9,386 nucleotides of DNA from an uncultured Pseudomonas sp. (GCA_937863915.1 CALMID010000048.1:1-9386); one strand, 5' to 3'. Positions 1-6,669 are shown, counted from the stretch's first letter. Notes: generated from the letters alone by a model not told the origin. Translations and numbers: made by a program.

Positions 1-161
1 ACCTGCGCGTCGACTACCTGCGCCCCGGCCGCGGCCAGCGCTTCACCGCCACCGCCGTGCTGCTGCGTTCCGGCAACAAGGTGGCGGTGGTCCGCAGCGA
101 GCTGCACAGCGAAGATGGCACCCTGGTCGCCGTCGGCACCGGTACCTATCTGACCGGTTAA
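1..161 (+). CDS. PaaI-family hotdog thioesterase, 3' end only
   Basis: The last 52 codons of a gene that enters from the left edge, read from base 3 and ending in TAA at 159-161. The visible residues include VDYLRPGRG, then a run of alternating hydrophobic strands, and end GTGTYLTG. This is the C-terminal beta-strand pattern of hotdog-fold thioesterases of the PaaI/YigI type, which hydrolyse acyl-CoA thioesters in the cytoplasm. The DYLRP element is common in that family. The catalytic Asn/Asp region would lie further upstream and is not in the window, so substrate and activity cannot be judged. The gene converges on the UPF0178 gene and the two stop codons overlap in the four bases TTAA, leaving no room for a terminator between them. 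The family call is by recognition of the C-terminus only. Confidence 0.75.
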   Translation, partial: LRVDYLRPGRGQRFTATAVLLRSGNKVAVVRSELHSEDGTLVAVGTGTYLTG

Positions 162-607
162 CGAAGCAGACGGGTCAGCAGACGGTCCAGTGCATTGGCA
201 AAGGCCTGCCGGTCCTTCTCGCCATAGGCCGCCTGACCGCCACCCACCTGCCCCTGTTCGCGCAGGTCGGTAAACAGGTTACGCACCGCCAGCCGCTCGC
301 CCATGTTGCGCTCGTCGAACTCACGGCCACGGGGATCGAGCGCGGCCACACCCTTCTTCACCAGGCGGTCGGCCAGCGGCACATCGCTGCAGATCACCAG
401 ATCGCCGGGCTCGGCGTGTTCGACCAGATGATCGTCGGCCGCATCCGGGCCGCTGGGCACCACGATCAGCCGGACGCAGGCGAAGTTGGGCCGCGCCACG
501 GCCTGCCCCGCCACCAGCACCACCTCGAAACCCCGCTTGAGGGCGAACTTGACCACCTGATCGCGGGCCAGGCGCGGACAGGCATCGGCATCGATCCACA
601 CCCGCAC
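158..607 (-). CDS. yaiI: UPF0178 / YaiI-YqxD family protein
   Basis: A 149-residue protein, close to the usual length (about 150) of the UPF0178 family. Family signatures are visible: IDADACP at residues 5-11 with Asp6 and Asp8, [11 protein letters not shown] at 52-62 and [10 protein letters not shown] at 74-83. The clustered acidic residues resemble the metal site of PIN/NYN-like nucleases. That is an inference from pattern; the family has, to my knowledge, no settled function. The start is GTG (605-607), chosen because the conserved N-terminal [11 protein letters not shown] begins exactly there and GGAG (617-620) lies 9 bases upstream. The gene begins 3 bases after the stop of the cytochrome c-FTR1 gene, and its ribosome binding site lies within the last codons of that gene, so translational coupling is likely. 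No membrane segment or signal peptide is seen; the protein should be cytoplasmic. Confidence 0.92.
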   Translation of the reverse strand: MRVWIDADACPRLARDQVVKFALKRGFEVVLVAGQAVARPNFACVRLIVVPSGPDAADDHLVEHAEPGDLVICSDVPLADRLVKKGVAALDPRGREFDERNMGERLAVRNLFTDLREQGQVGGGQAAYGEKDRQAFANALDRLLTRLLR

Positions 608-610
608 CGG

Positions 611-2518
611 TCAGCTCTCCGCCGCCGGGCGCAGCTGGCGGCTGCGCCACCAGTCACGCCCGTAGAACAGCGCGATCAGGGCCAGCACCAGCCCCTGCGC
701 GGCCAGTCCATAGGCATCCGGATGCACGCCCAGCCAGTCCAGCTCGAAGAACGACACCGGCGCCAGCGGCAGGCGCCCGGCCTCCTGCAGGGCGGCCACG
801 CCATGCCCGGCGAACACCACGGCCAGCGCGCACATCAGCAGCGCATTGGCGCTGAAGAAGGCACCCAGCGGCAGCCGCGCCGCGCCACGCAGAACGACCC
901 AGGCCAGACCAAGCAGCAGCACCAGCGCCACCAGCGCGCCAGCGATCACCCACGGCTGACCCGCAGCGCCGGCCTGCAGCCAGAGGGTTTCATAGAACAG
1001 GATGACCTCGAACAGCTCGCGGTACACCGCGATGAAGGCCAGCAGGGCGAAGCCGAAACGACCGCCACTGCCCAGCATCGACTGGCGCAGGTAGGCCTGC
1101 CAGGCATCGGCCTGACGCCGGCCATGCATCCACACCCCGAGCCACAGCAGCATCACGCTGGCGAACAGCGCCGTGCCGCCTTCCAGCAGCTCGCGCTGGG
1201 CGCCGCTGATATCCAGCAAAAGGGCCGCCACGGCCCAGGTGGCGAAGCCGGCGACCAGCGCCAGGCCCCAGCCGACATGCACACTGCGGGTCGCATGCTG
1301 CTGGCCGGTCTTGTTGAGGAAGGCGAGGATGGCCGCCAGCACCAGAATCGCCTCCAGCCCCTCGCGCAGCAGGATCAGCAGGCTGGAGAAGAAGCTCAGC
1401 GACTGACTCAGACCATCGCTGCCGAGCACTTCGACGCAGCGCTGCAACTGCTCGCCCGCGGCCTGCAGGCGCGTCTCGGCCTCGCTGGCCGGCAACTGTT
1501 CCTGCAGGGCCTGACGGTAAGCCATCAGGGCCTGTTCGGTGCGTTTGCGCTGGGCCGGGTCGACGTTGTTCAGCGCCCCTTCGACCAGTTCGAAGCCTTC
1601 CAGATAAGCCGCCACGGACAGGTCGTAGGCCTGCTCGCTGGCACCCTCGCGATAGGCCTTCAGGCTGGCCTGGAGAGTCTCGCGGGTGAACTCGATCAGT
1701 TGCGTCGAGGAGCGCTGCGGCAACTGCGGCTGCGCCCGCGCCGCACGGAAGGCGGCGGCCTGTTCGGCGCCCTCGCTGGCCGCAATCGCCGCCGGCGTCA
1801 GGCCGCTGAGCTGCTGCAGACTGAATGTCGCGGCCGGTGCCGGGCTACCCGCCGGCACGCTGAGGCTGGCGACGTACACAGCCAGATCCCAGCGCTGGCG
1901 CTCATCCAGCTGATCGGCGAAGGCGGCCATATCCGTGCCGTCCACACCCAGGGTCAGGGTGTTGAACAGGTCATACAGACTCAGCTGATCCAGACGTGCG
2001 GCATTGGTCAGGTTGGTCGGTGCCGGCTGCATGCCGATGCTGGCCGGACCATCGCCCTGACCGCCAACGCCGTGGCACACGCTGCACTGCTGAGCAAACA
2101 GCTGGGCGCCGCGCTGGGCATCCGGGGTGATGGCCGGGCTCTGGCTGACCGCGTAGGCCTTGGCCAGTTGCTGGGCCAGGCTGCGCGCCTGCAGGCTGAC
2201 CGAGGCGCCGTCCTGGCGCTGCTCGATGGCCTGCCCCAGTTGCGCCAGGCCGGCGAGCAGAGAGGCCTGAGCGGTGCTGGCCGGCAGGCTCTGCACCAGC
2301 GCCGGCAGGAGCCTGGCGAACTCCTGCTGCTCGCGGTACTCGCTGGCATCGCGAATGTCGCCCGCAGACACGGTGGCCGGGTAATCCGCCGCCAGGTAGC
2401 TCAGCAGGTGCAGGGCCTTGGCGGCCGCGGCGGATGACTCCCCCTGAGCCATGACGGGAGCCGTGCAGGCAAGCAGCAACGGCAGCAGGAAAACAGCGAA
2501 ACGACGCAGAGGATTCAT
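611..2518 (-). CDS. Cytochrome c / FTR1-family iron permease fusion protein
   Basis: A 635-residue protein with three parts. (1) Residues 1-25 look like a signal peptide (basic start, hydrophobic core, cleavage near VMAQ); Cys18 in LLAC is a weak lipobox alternative. (2) A c-type cytochrome domain, about 125-225, has the heme motif C145-S-V-C148-H149 and a probable axial Met197 in GTDMAAF. (3) After a helical stretch (270-360) comes an FTR1 permease domain with about seven membrane segments from residue 371 to 620. The first iron motif is REGLE (385-389); the second is RELFE (500-504), where the Gly of the usual REGxE is Leu. FTR1 permeases import ferric iron after oxidation of ferrous iron, so the heme domain may pass electrons during that oxidation; this is inference. 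An in-frame ATG at 2581 would precede the signal peptide and was rejected, although no strong ribosome binding site precedes ATG 2518. The UPF0178 gene follows in a probable operon. Confidence 0.88.
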   Translation of the reverse strand: MNPLRRFAVFLLPLLLACTAPVMAQGESSAAAAKALHLLSYLAADYPATVSAGDIRDASEYREQQEFARLLPALVQSLPASTAQASLLAGLAQLGQAIEQRQDGASVSLQARSLAQQLAKAYAVSQSPAITPDAQRGAQLFAQQCSVCHGVGGQGDGPASIGMQPAPTNLTNAARLDQLSLYDLFNTLTLGVDGTDMAAFADQLDERQRWDLAVYVASLSVPAGSPAPAATFSLQQLSGLTPAAIAASEGAEQAAAFRAARAQPQLPQRSSTQLIEFTRETLQASLKAYREGASEQAYDLSVAAYLEGFELVEGALNNVDPAQRKRTEQALMAYRQALQEQLPASEAETRLQAAGEQLQRCVEVLGSDGLSQSLSFFSSLLILLREGLEAILVLAAILAFLNKTGQQHATRSVHVGWGLALVAGFATWAVAALLLDISGAQRELLEGGTALFASVMLLWLGVWMHGRRQADAWQAYLRQSMLGSGGRFGFALLAFIAVYRELFEVILFYETLWLQAGAAGQPWVIAGALVALVLLLGLAWVVLRGAARLPLGAFFSANALLMCALAVVFAGHGVAALQEAGRLPLAPVSFFELDWLGVHPDAYGLAAQGLVLALIALFYGRDWWRSRQLRPAAES

Positions 2519-2529
2519 TCGCAACAGCC

Positions 2530-2540
2530 AAATGAGAATG
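2530..2540. promoter_or_regulatory. Fur-box-like half-site
   Basis: The bases AATGAGAAT (2531-2539) equal the left half of the Fur consensus GATAATGAGAATCATTATC. The other half is poorly kept: about 10 of 19 positions match overall. The site lies just downstream of the predicted start of transcription of an iron permease gene, where a bound repressor would block transcription. Known: Fur controls many iron uptake genes in pseudomonads. Inferred: control at this site. Confidence 0.25.
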
Positions 2541-2552
2541 GGAACAGGTTGG

Positions 2553-2581
2553 ATTATCCTCTTCCTGCAGAGTTCCAACAA
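2553..2581 (-). promoter_or_regulatory. Candidate sigma-70 promoter of the cytochrome c-FTR1 gene
   Basis: Read on the minus strand, a -35-like TTGTTG (2576-2581) is followed by a 17-base spacer and a -10 box GATAAT (2553-2558, 5 of 6 to consensus). Transcription would start near 2546, giving a leader of about 28 bases before ATG 2518. The -35 box matches only 3 of 6, but the spacing is ideal and the position fits the gene. Predicted by eye only. Confidence 0.45.
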
Positions 2582-2627
2582 TCCACCTGCGCCGGCTGAC
2601 CTGCGGCGAAATGCCGCCCGACTGACG

Positions 2628-3257
2628 TCAGGCAGTACGGCGAACCGTGGCCAATAGCCCGGCCGCGGCGATAAACAGACCGCCGAAGGTGCGGTTGAGC
2701 AGGCGCTGCTGGTGCGGCTCGCGCAAGGTCCGCAGTACCCGCGCCGCCAGCCCGGTGTAGCCGGCCATGACCACCAGATCGACGGCCACCATGGTCAGGG
2801 CCATCAGCAGGTACTGGCCGAGCAGCGGCTGGGTGGTATCGAGAAACTGTGGCAGCACCGCGAGGATGAAGACGATAGCCTTGGGGTTGCTGGCATTGAC
2901 CAGAAAACCGCGCAGCACCAGGGTCAGCGGACGACCGAGCGGGCGTTCGCCGCTGGCGGCGACTATCTCGCTGGGCGGCGCCACCCACTGCTTCCAGCCG
3001 AGGTAGACGAGGTAGGCCACGCCGAACCACTTGATCAGCCCGAACGCCAGTTCGGAGGTGGCCAGCACCGCACCAAGGCCGGCGGCGACGATGGCGATCT
3101 GCAGCAGCAAGGCCAGCTGCAGGCCGATGGCGTTCCAGTAGCCGCGCCAGAAACCGTAGTGCAGACCGGCGCTCATCGAGGCAATGGCACCGGCACCCGG
3201 CGACAGACTGATCACCCAGCAGGCGATGAACAGGGCAATCCAGGTATCCAGGCTCAT
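2628..3257 (-). CDS. LysE/RhtB-family amino acid exporter
   Basis: A 209-residue, strongly hydrophobic inner-membrane protein, the standard length for the LysE/RhtB family, which exports amino acids or related compounds such as homoserine, threonine or lysine with the proton gradient. Family marks: the N-terminal SLSPGAGAI (17-25; most RhtB members have PGP), the Gly-rich G31-LHYG-FWRG stretch, GVAYLVYLGW (79-88) and RGFLVNASNPKAIVFILAVLPQF (the NPK is at 124-126). Five or six membrane segments can be drawn, at roughly 5-27, 41-66, 71-91, 118-138, 146-170 and 190-205. ATG 3257 is preceded by AGGTGAGG about five bases upstream, a good ribosome binding site. The substrate cannot be told from sequence. 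The next gene upstream on the same strand is yheS, 73 bases away. The FTR1 gene follows after a 109-base gap with its own promoter candidate, so this is probably a separate unit. Confidence 0.9.
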   Translation of the reverse strand: MSLDTWIALFIACWVISLSPGAGAIASMSAGLHYGFWRGYWNAIGLQLALLLQIAIVAAGLGAVLATSELAFGLIKWFGVAYLVYLGWKQWVAPPSEIVAASGERPLGRPLTLVLRGFLVNASNPKAIVFILAVLPQFLDTTQPLLGQYLLMALTMVAVDLVVMAGYTGLAARVLRTLREPHQQRLLNRTFGGLFIAAAGLLATVRRTA

Positions 3258-3295
3258 GGCTTCCTCACCTCAATCAGTCAACGACGGTTCAGCGT

Positions 3296-3312
3296 AACAG
3301 GCTGTTGAAAAA
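3296..3312. other. Palindrome followed by an A-tract between the yheS and lysE-type genes
   Basis: AACAG-G-CTGTT (3296-3306) is a perfect palindrome around one central base, followed on the plus strand by GAAAAAC. Read in the minus direction, a TTTTT run comes just before it, in the 73 bases between the yheS stop and the LysE-type gene. It could be a weak termination or regulatory site. The string CAGGCTGTTGAAAAA also recalls insertion-sequence ends seen in pseudomonads, but no transposase remnant is near. No firm function can be given. Confidence 0.2.
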
Positions 3313-3330
3313 CGATCAGCCGGCACAGCG

Positions 3331-5250
3331 TCACTCGGCCTGGGCCAGTTGCTGCTCCAGGCTTTCCAGCTCCTCCAGCGCGGCCATCCAGGCTTCCTCC
3401 AGCTCGGCCTCGCGGCTCTTGAGCTGGGTCTGGCGGGCCAGCAGGTCGCGCAGCTCATCCTTGCGCGCCGCCTCGTACAGCGCGCTGTCACCGAGGCTGG
3501 TTTCGACCTTGGCCAACTGTTCATGCAGGGTAGACAGCTCCTTTTCCAGCTTGTCGGCGGCCTTCTTGTGCGGCGCCAGTTGCTGGCGCAACGCGGCCGC
3601 GGCCTGGCGCTGAGCGCGCTTGTCGGTCTTGTCGGGCGCCCCGGCAGCCGGCGCCGGCGCATTACTGGCCGCCTGCCGCGCACGGTAGTCGACCAGCCAG
3701 CGGCTGTAGTCGTCCAGGTCGCCATCGAAGGGCTGCACACGACCATCGGCGACCAGAAGGAACTCGTCGGTGGTGCTTTTGAGCAGGTGACGATCGTGAG
3801 AAACCACCAGCACCGCACCGGCAAATTCCTGCAGGGCCAGGGTCAGGGCCAGGCGCATTTCCAGGTCGAGGTGGTTGGTCGGTTCGTCGAGCAGCAGCAG
3901 GTTGGGCTTCTGCCAGGCGATCAGGGCCAGGGCCAGGCGCGCCTTCTCACCGCCGGAGAAGTTCACCACCACCTCGTCACAGCGCGGACCCCGGAAGTCG
4001 AAGCCGCCGAGAAAATCGCGCAGGGTCTGCTCGCGCTCACCCGGGGCGATGCGCTGCAGGTGCAGCAGCGGACTGGCCTTGGCATCCAGGCCATCCAACT
4101 GATGCTGGGCGAAATAGCCGATGGCCAGGTTTTCACCGCGCGCCAGTCGCCCGCTCAGCGGCTGCAGCTCGCCGGCCAGGGTCTTGATCAGGGTCGACTT
4201 GCCCGCCCCGTTGGGGCCCAGCAGGCCGATACGCGCACCCGGCACCAGCTGCAGTTTGACCTGCTGCAGCACCGCCTTGTCGCCATAGCCGAGCTGCCCT
4301 TCGCTGAGGTCGAGCAGCGGGCTGGAAATCTTGTCCGCCTCGCGGAAGCTGAATTCGAACGGCGAATCGACATGTGCCGGCGCCAGTTCTTCCAGACGCT
4401 CCAGCGCCTTGATCCGGCTCTGCGCCTGGCGTGCCTTGGTCGCCTGCGCCTTGAAGCGGGCGATGTACTTTTCCATGTGCGCGCGCTGCGCCTGCTGCTT
4501 GTCGTACGCCTGCTGCTGCTGCGCCAGGCGCTCGGCGCGGGTGCGCTCGAAGGCCGAGTAGCCGCCGCGATACAGCGTCAGCTTCTGCTGTTCGAGGTGC
4601 GCGATATGATCGACCACCGCATCGAGGAAGTCGCGGTCGTGGGAAATCAGCAGCAGGGTGCCGGGGTAGCTCTTGAGCCAGTCTTCCAGCCAGAGGATGG
4701 CATCGAGATCGAGGTGGTTGGTCGGTTCGTCGAGCAGCAGCAGGTCGGACGGACACATCAGCGCCTGGGCCAGGTTCAGGCGCATGCGCCAGCCACCGGA
4801 GAAGTCGCCGACCCGGCGCTCCATCTGCTCACTGGAGAAGCCCAGGCCGGCCAGCAACTTGCGCGCGCGGGCATCGGCGGTATAGCCCTGGGCGTTATCC
4901 AGCTCGATGTGCAGACGGGCAATGGCGGTGCCGTCGTGCGCCTCTTCGGCCTGACTGAGCTGCTGCTGAATGCGCCGCAGCGGCTCATCGCCGTCGAGCA
5001 CATAGTCCACCGCCAGGCGCTCGAGGTTATCCACTTCCTGACGCATGTGGGCGATGCGCCAGTCCGGCGGCAGCAGGCAGTCACCGGCATCCGGCCCCAG
5101 CTCGCCACGCAGCAGGGCGAACAGGCTGGACTTGCCCGCACCGTTGGCGCCAATCAGGCCGGCCTTCTGGCCGGGATGCAGGGTCAGCTCGGCGCCTTCG
5201 AGAAGGCGTTGCGGGCCGCGTTGCAGGGTAAGATTCTGTATCTTGATCAT
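3331..5250 (-). CDS. yheS: ABC-F subfamily ATPase, YheS type
   Basis: A 639-residue protein with two ATP-binding cassettes and no membrane segment, which defines the ABC-F class of ribosome-associated ATPases. Cassette 1: Walker A GANGAGKSS (34-42), signature FSGGWRMRL (150-158), Walker B and D-loop LLLLDEPTNHLDL (170-182), switch His in LISHD (201-205). A charged linker (about 225-300) matches the region that enters the ribosomal E site in this class. Cassette 2: GPNGAGKST (345-353), FSGGEKARL (431-439), LLLLDEPTNHLDL (451-463), VVSHD (482-486). A Lys/Ala/Glu-rich coiled coil (about 540-639) ends the protein. Length, the GDFSGGWRMRLNLAQAL stretch and the IGYFAQHQL segment agree with E. coli YheS (637 residues) as I remember it. 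YheS is thought to help ribosomes past difficult peptides. ATG 5250 is used because cassette 1 begins at once with MIKIQNLTLQRG; an upstream in-frame start at 5283 adds only 11 unlike residues. Antibiotic-resistance ABC-F proteins are shorter and differ in the linker. Confidence 0.93.
   Translation of the reverse strand: MIKIQNLTLQRGPQRLLEGAELTLHPGQKAGLIGANGAGKSSLFALLRGELGPDAGDCLLPPDWRIAHMRQEVDNLERLAVDYVLDGDEPLRRIQQQLSQAEEAHDGTAIARLHIELDNAQGYTADARARKLLAGLGFSSEQMERRVGDFSGGWRMRLNLAQALMCPSDLLLLDEPTNHLDLDAILWLEDWLKSYPGTLLLISHDRDFLDAVVDHIAHLEQQKLTLYRGGYSAFERTRAERLAQQQQAYDKQQAQRAHMEKYIARFKAQATKARQAQSRIKALERLEELAPAHVDSPFEFSFREADKISSPLLDLSEGQLGYGDKAVLQQVKLQLVPGARIGLLGPNGAGKSTLIKTLAGELQPLSGRLARGENLAIGYFAQHQLDGLDAKASPLLHLQRIAPGEREQTLRDFLGGFDFRGPRCDEVVVNFSGGEKARLALALIAWQKPNLLLLDEPTNHLDLEMRLALTLALQEFAGAVLVVSHDRHLLKSTTDEFLLVADGRVQPFDGDLDDYSRWLVDYRARQAASNAPAPAAGAPDKTDKRAQRQAAAALRQQLAPHKKAADKLEKELSTLHEQLAKVETSLGDSALYEAARKDELRDLLARQTQLKSREAELEEAWMAALEELESLEQQLAQAE
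3866..3902. repeat. 37-bp exact direct repeat, copy 1 (second Walker B of yheS)
   Basis: Identical to 4709-4745. It encodes the Walker B/D-loop residues LLLLDEPTNHLD of cassette 2 with the same codons as cassette 1. The copies are 843 bases (281 codons) apart in the same frame. Confidence 0.9.
4709..4745. repeat. 37-bp exact direct repeat, copy 2 (first Walker B of yheS)
   Basis: Identical to 3866-3902. It lies in the first ATP-binding cassette of yheS. Protein conservation explains most of it, but identical synonymous codon choice over 37 bases is more than the protein requires. Confidence 0.9.
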
Positions 5251-5397
5251 GACAGCCTGTTCGCTCCCTCGCGCGCGCCGCAAGCAGCACGACAGGCGAA
5301 AAAGCGCAATTTAGCGAGAATGGATAGACCCGAGCGGCCACCGCGTGACCAGCTTCTGCGGCCGCGCAGTCTACCACTCCTCGCCGCGGAGCCAGCG
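5251..5397. other. Divergent intergenic region between yheS and the TIGR02444 gene
   Basis: These 147 bases must hold the starts of transcription for both genes. I see no pair of -35 and -10 boxes with good spacing on either strand; the only AT-rich part is 5298-5328. The decamer ACAGCCTGTT (5252-5261), next to the yheS start codon, is the reverse complement of AACAGGCTGT (3296-3305) just beyond the yheS stop. This is probably chance. Confidence 0.4.
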
Positions 5398-5862
5398 ATG
5401 CCAAGCGACCTGTGGAATTTTGCCTGCGAACGCTACGCCCGTCCGGGCGTGGAAAGCGCCTGCCTGCAACTGCAGGCCCAGGGCGCGGATGTCTGCCTGC
5501 TGCTGACCGCCGGCTGGCTGGGCGGGCGCGGCGTGGCCTGCACGCCGCAGCGAGCCGAAGTCTTGCAGCAACAGGCCCAGGCCTGGCAACGGGAGGTCAT
5601 CACGCCACTGCGCGAGCCGCGTCAGCGCTGGCGCCAGGCCGCGCAGCAGGATGCCCGGCTGCACGAGCTGCGCGAAGCCCTCAAGCAACTGGAACAGCAG
5701 GCTGAACGCTGCCTGCTGGAGCGCCTGCAGCAGCTCAGCGAGCACTGGCCCACCGCGCAGGGCGAAACACTGGACGACTGGCTGAATGCACTGGGCGGCC
5801 CGCAGGCCGCCCAGTTGGAGGATGCGCAGCGGCAGTTACGCCGCGCGCTGCGCGAAGCTTAA
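5398..5862 (+). CDS. TIGR02444 / DUF2390 family protein
   Basis: A 154-residue cytoplasmic protein of unknown function, recognised by its N-terminus DLWNFACERYARPGVESACL (4-23) followed by LQAQGADVCLLLTAGWLGGRG. This is the signature of the TIGR02444/DUF2390 family, which is common beside yheS-type genes in pseudomonads. The C-terminal half (about 70-154) is rich in Gln, Arg, Glu and Leu and is likely all-helical or coiled. ATG 5398 is chosen because the conserved MPSDLWNFA begins there and GGAG lies 8 bases upstream. The frame stays open far upstream, but that part is antisense to yheS and is not believed. The gene is divergent from yheS across 147 bases and converges on algP, sharing the bases TTAA as overlapping stop codons. 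I cannot assign a biochemical role. Confidence 0.88.
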   Translation: MPSDLWNFACERYARPGVESACLQLQAQGADVCLLLTAGWLGGRGVACTPQRAEVLQQQAQAWQREVITPLREPRQRWRQAAQQDARLHELREALKQLEQQAERCLLERLQQLSEHWPTAQGETLDDWLNALGGPQAAQLEDAQRQLRRALREA

Positions 5863-6638
5863 GCCTGCGGCTTGGCTTCGGCCGCCAGAGCGGCGGCAGG
5901 AGCAACAGCAGGCACCGCAGCCGACTTGGCCGCTACCGGTTTGGCGACTGGCTTAGCGGCTGCCGGCTTTTTTACCGCCGGCTTGGCAGCCGGTTTAGCC
6001 GCGGGCTTGGCCGCCGGCGCTTTGGCCACAGGTTTAGCCGCCACTGGCTTGCTGGCGACCGGCTTCTTGGCCGCTGCCGGTTTCGCCGCTGCTACGGGTT
6101 TCTTGGCAGCTGCCGGCTTGGCCGCAACAGGCTTACTGGCCGCCGGTTTGCTGGCGGGCTTGGCAGCGGCCGGCTTGCGCGCAGCCGGTTTTGCTGCCGC
6201 TTTGGCAGGTGCCTTAGCGGCTACCGCCGGTTTGGCCTCACGCAGGCCCAGCGCCTTGGCCGCAGCCTCGCGCACCTTGCCAACGCCCTGTGCCAGCTTG
6301 AGGCTGTCCTGGGCATCTTTCTTCAGTTGCTGGATGTACTGACGGGTCTCGCCCTGGCGCTTGGCCAGCGTTTCCAGCAGCTCTTCGAGTTCGGTAATGG
6401 CGTTCTTGGCCTTGGCCTGCGCCTTGGCTTTGCCTTCAACGGCAGCGTGCTCCAGCTTGCTGCGTGCTTCGTGCAGCTTGGCCTGGGCCTTGCCGCGCTG
6501 CTTCTCCAGCTTGGTCAGCAGTTTCTCGGCATCCGCCAGGGCCTTGGCACAGGCATCCTCGAGGTGCTCAAGCAGGCTGTGGGAAAGTTGCTGGAGCAGA
6601 TGCAGCGGAGTGGTCACTGACTTCTTCTTGGCCGGCAT
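5859..6638 (-). CDS. algP: AlgP, histone H1-like alginate regulatory protein
   Basis: A 259-residue, very basic protein. Residues 1-125 form a charged helical or coiled-coil region (start MPAKKKSVTTPLHLLQQLSH, with heptad-like Leu spacing at 80-110). Residues 136-238 are almost only Lys, Pro, Ala and Val, with 18 Lys-Pro dipeptides in KPAA/KPVA-type units, like the tail of eukaryotic histone H1. Known: AlgP (AlgR3) of P. aeruginosa has such a tail, binds DNA and affects alginate gene expression (algD). It is about 350 residues long there, with many near-identical 12-base repeats, so this tail is much shorter and more irregular. A strong ribosome binding site, AGGAGG, lies seven bases before ATG 6638. 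The neighbours (FKBP gene, rsd/algQ) are those of algP in P. aeruginosa. The stop codon overlaps that of the TIGR02444 gene. Action on the nucleoid is inferred from composition and the known homologue. Confidence 0.93.
   Translation of the reverse strand: MPAKKKSVTTPLHLLQQLSHSLLEHLEDACAKALADAEKLLTKLEKQRGKAQAKLHEARSKLEHAAVEGKAKAQAKAKNAITELEELLETLAKRQGETRQYIQQLKKDAQDSLKLAQGVGKVREAAAKALGLREAKPAVAAKAPAKAAAKPAARKPAAAKPASKPAASKPVAAKPAAAKKPVAAAKPAAAKKPVASKPVAAKPVAKAPAAKPAAKPAAKPAVKKPAAAKPVAKPVAAKSAAVPAVAPAAALAAEAKPQA
5925..6233 (-). repeat. Degenerate KPAA/KPVA-coding tandem repeats of algP
   Basis: Codons 136-238 of algP consist of 4-6-residue units starting with Lys-Pro (KPAA, KPVA, KPAAAK, KKPVA). 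At DNA level, short strings such as GCCGGCTTGGC and TTGGCCGC recur on the plus strand but with varied spacing and many changes, so this is a diverged array, not a perfect 12-base repeat. Such arrays can gain or lose units in frame by slippage or recombination. Confidence 0.85.
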
Positions 6639-6669
6639 GATTGAGCCTCCTGGCGATGATTAAGCGCCC

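Noticed and set aside
416..2437. A 673-codon plus-strand open frame opposite the cytochrome c-FTR1 gene
   Set aside because: The peptide is rich in Gln, His, Arg and Gly without domains. The opposite strand has a signal peptide, a heme motif and membrane segments.
2519..2581. Earlier ATG (2581) for the cytochrome c-FTR1 protein
   Set aside because: It would put 21 residues before a good signal peptide, and the candidate promoter would overlap the start.
2603..2617. GCGGC-GAAAT-GCCGC hairpin after the LysE-type gene as a terminator
   Set aside because: The stem is only 5 bp with no T-run on the minus strand. Such short GC dyads are expected by chance at this base composition.
3349..5397. A very long plus-strand open frame running into the TIGR02444 gene (837 codons in all)
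   Set aside because: The part before 5398 is antisense to yheS and reads as low-complexity Gln/Leu/Arg-rich sequence, the usual mirror of GC-rich codons. Family similarity begins only at MPSDLWNFA.
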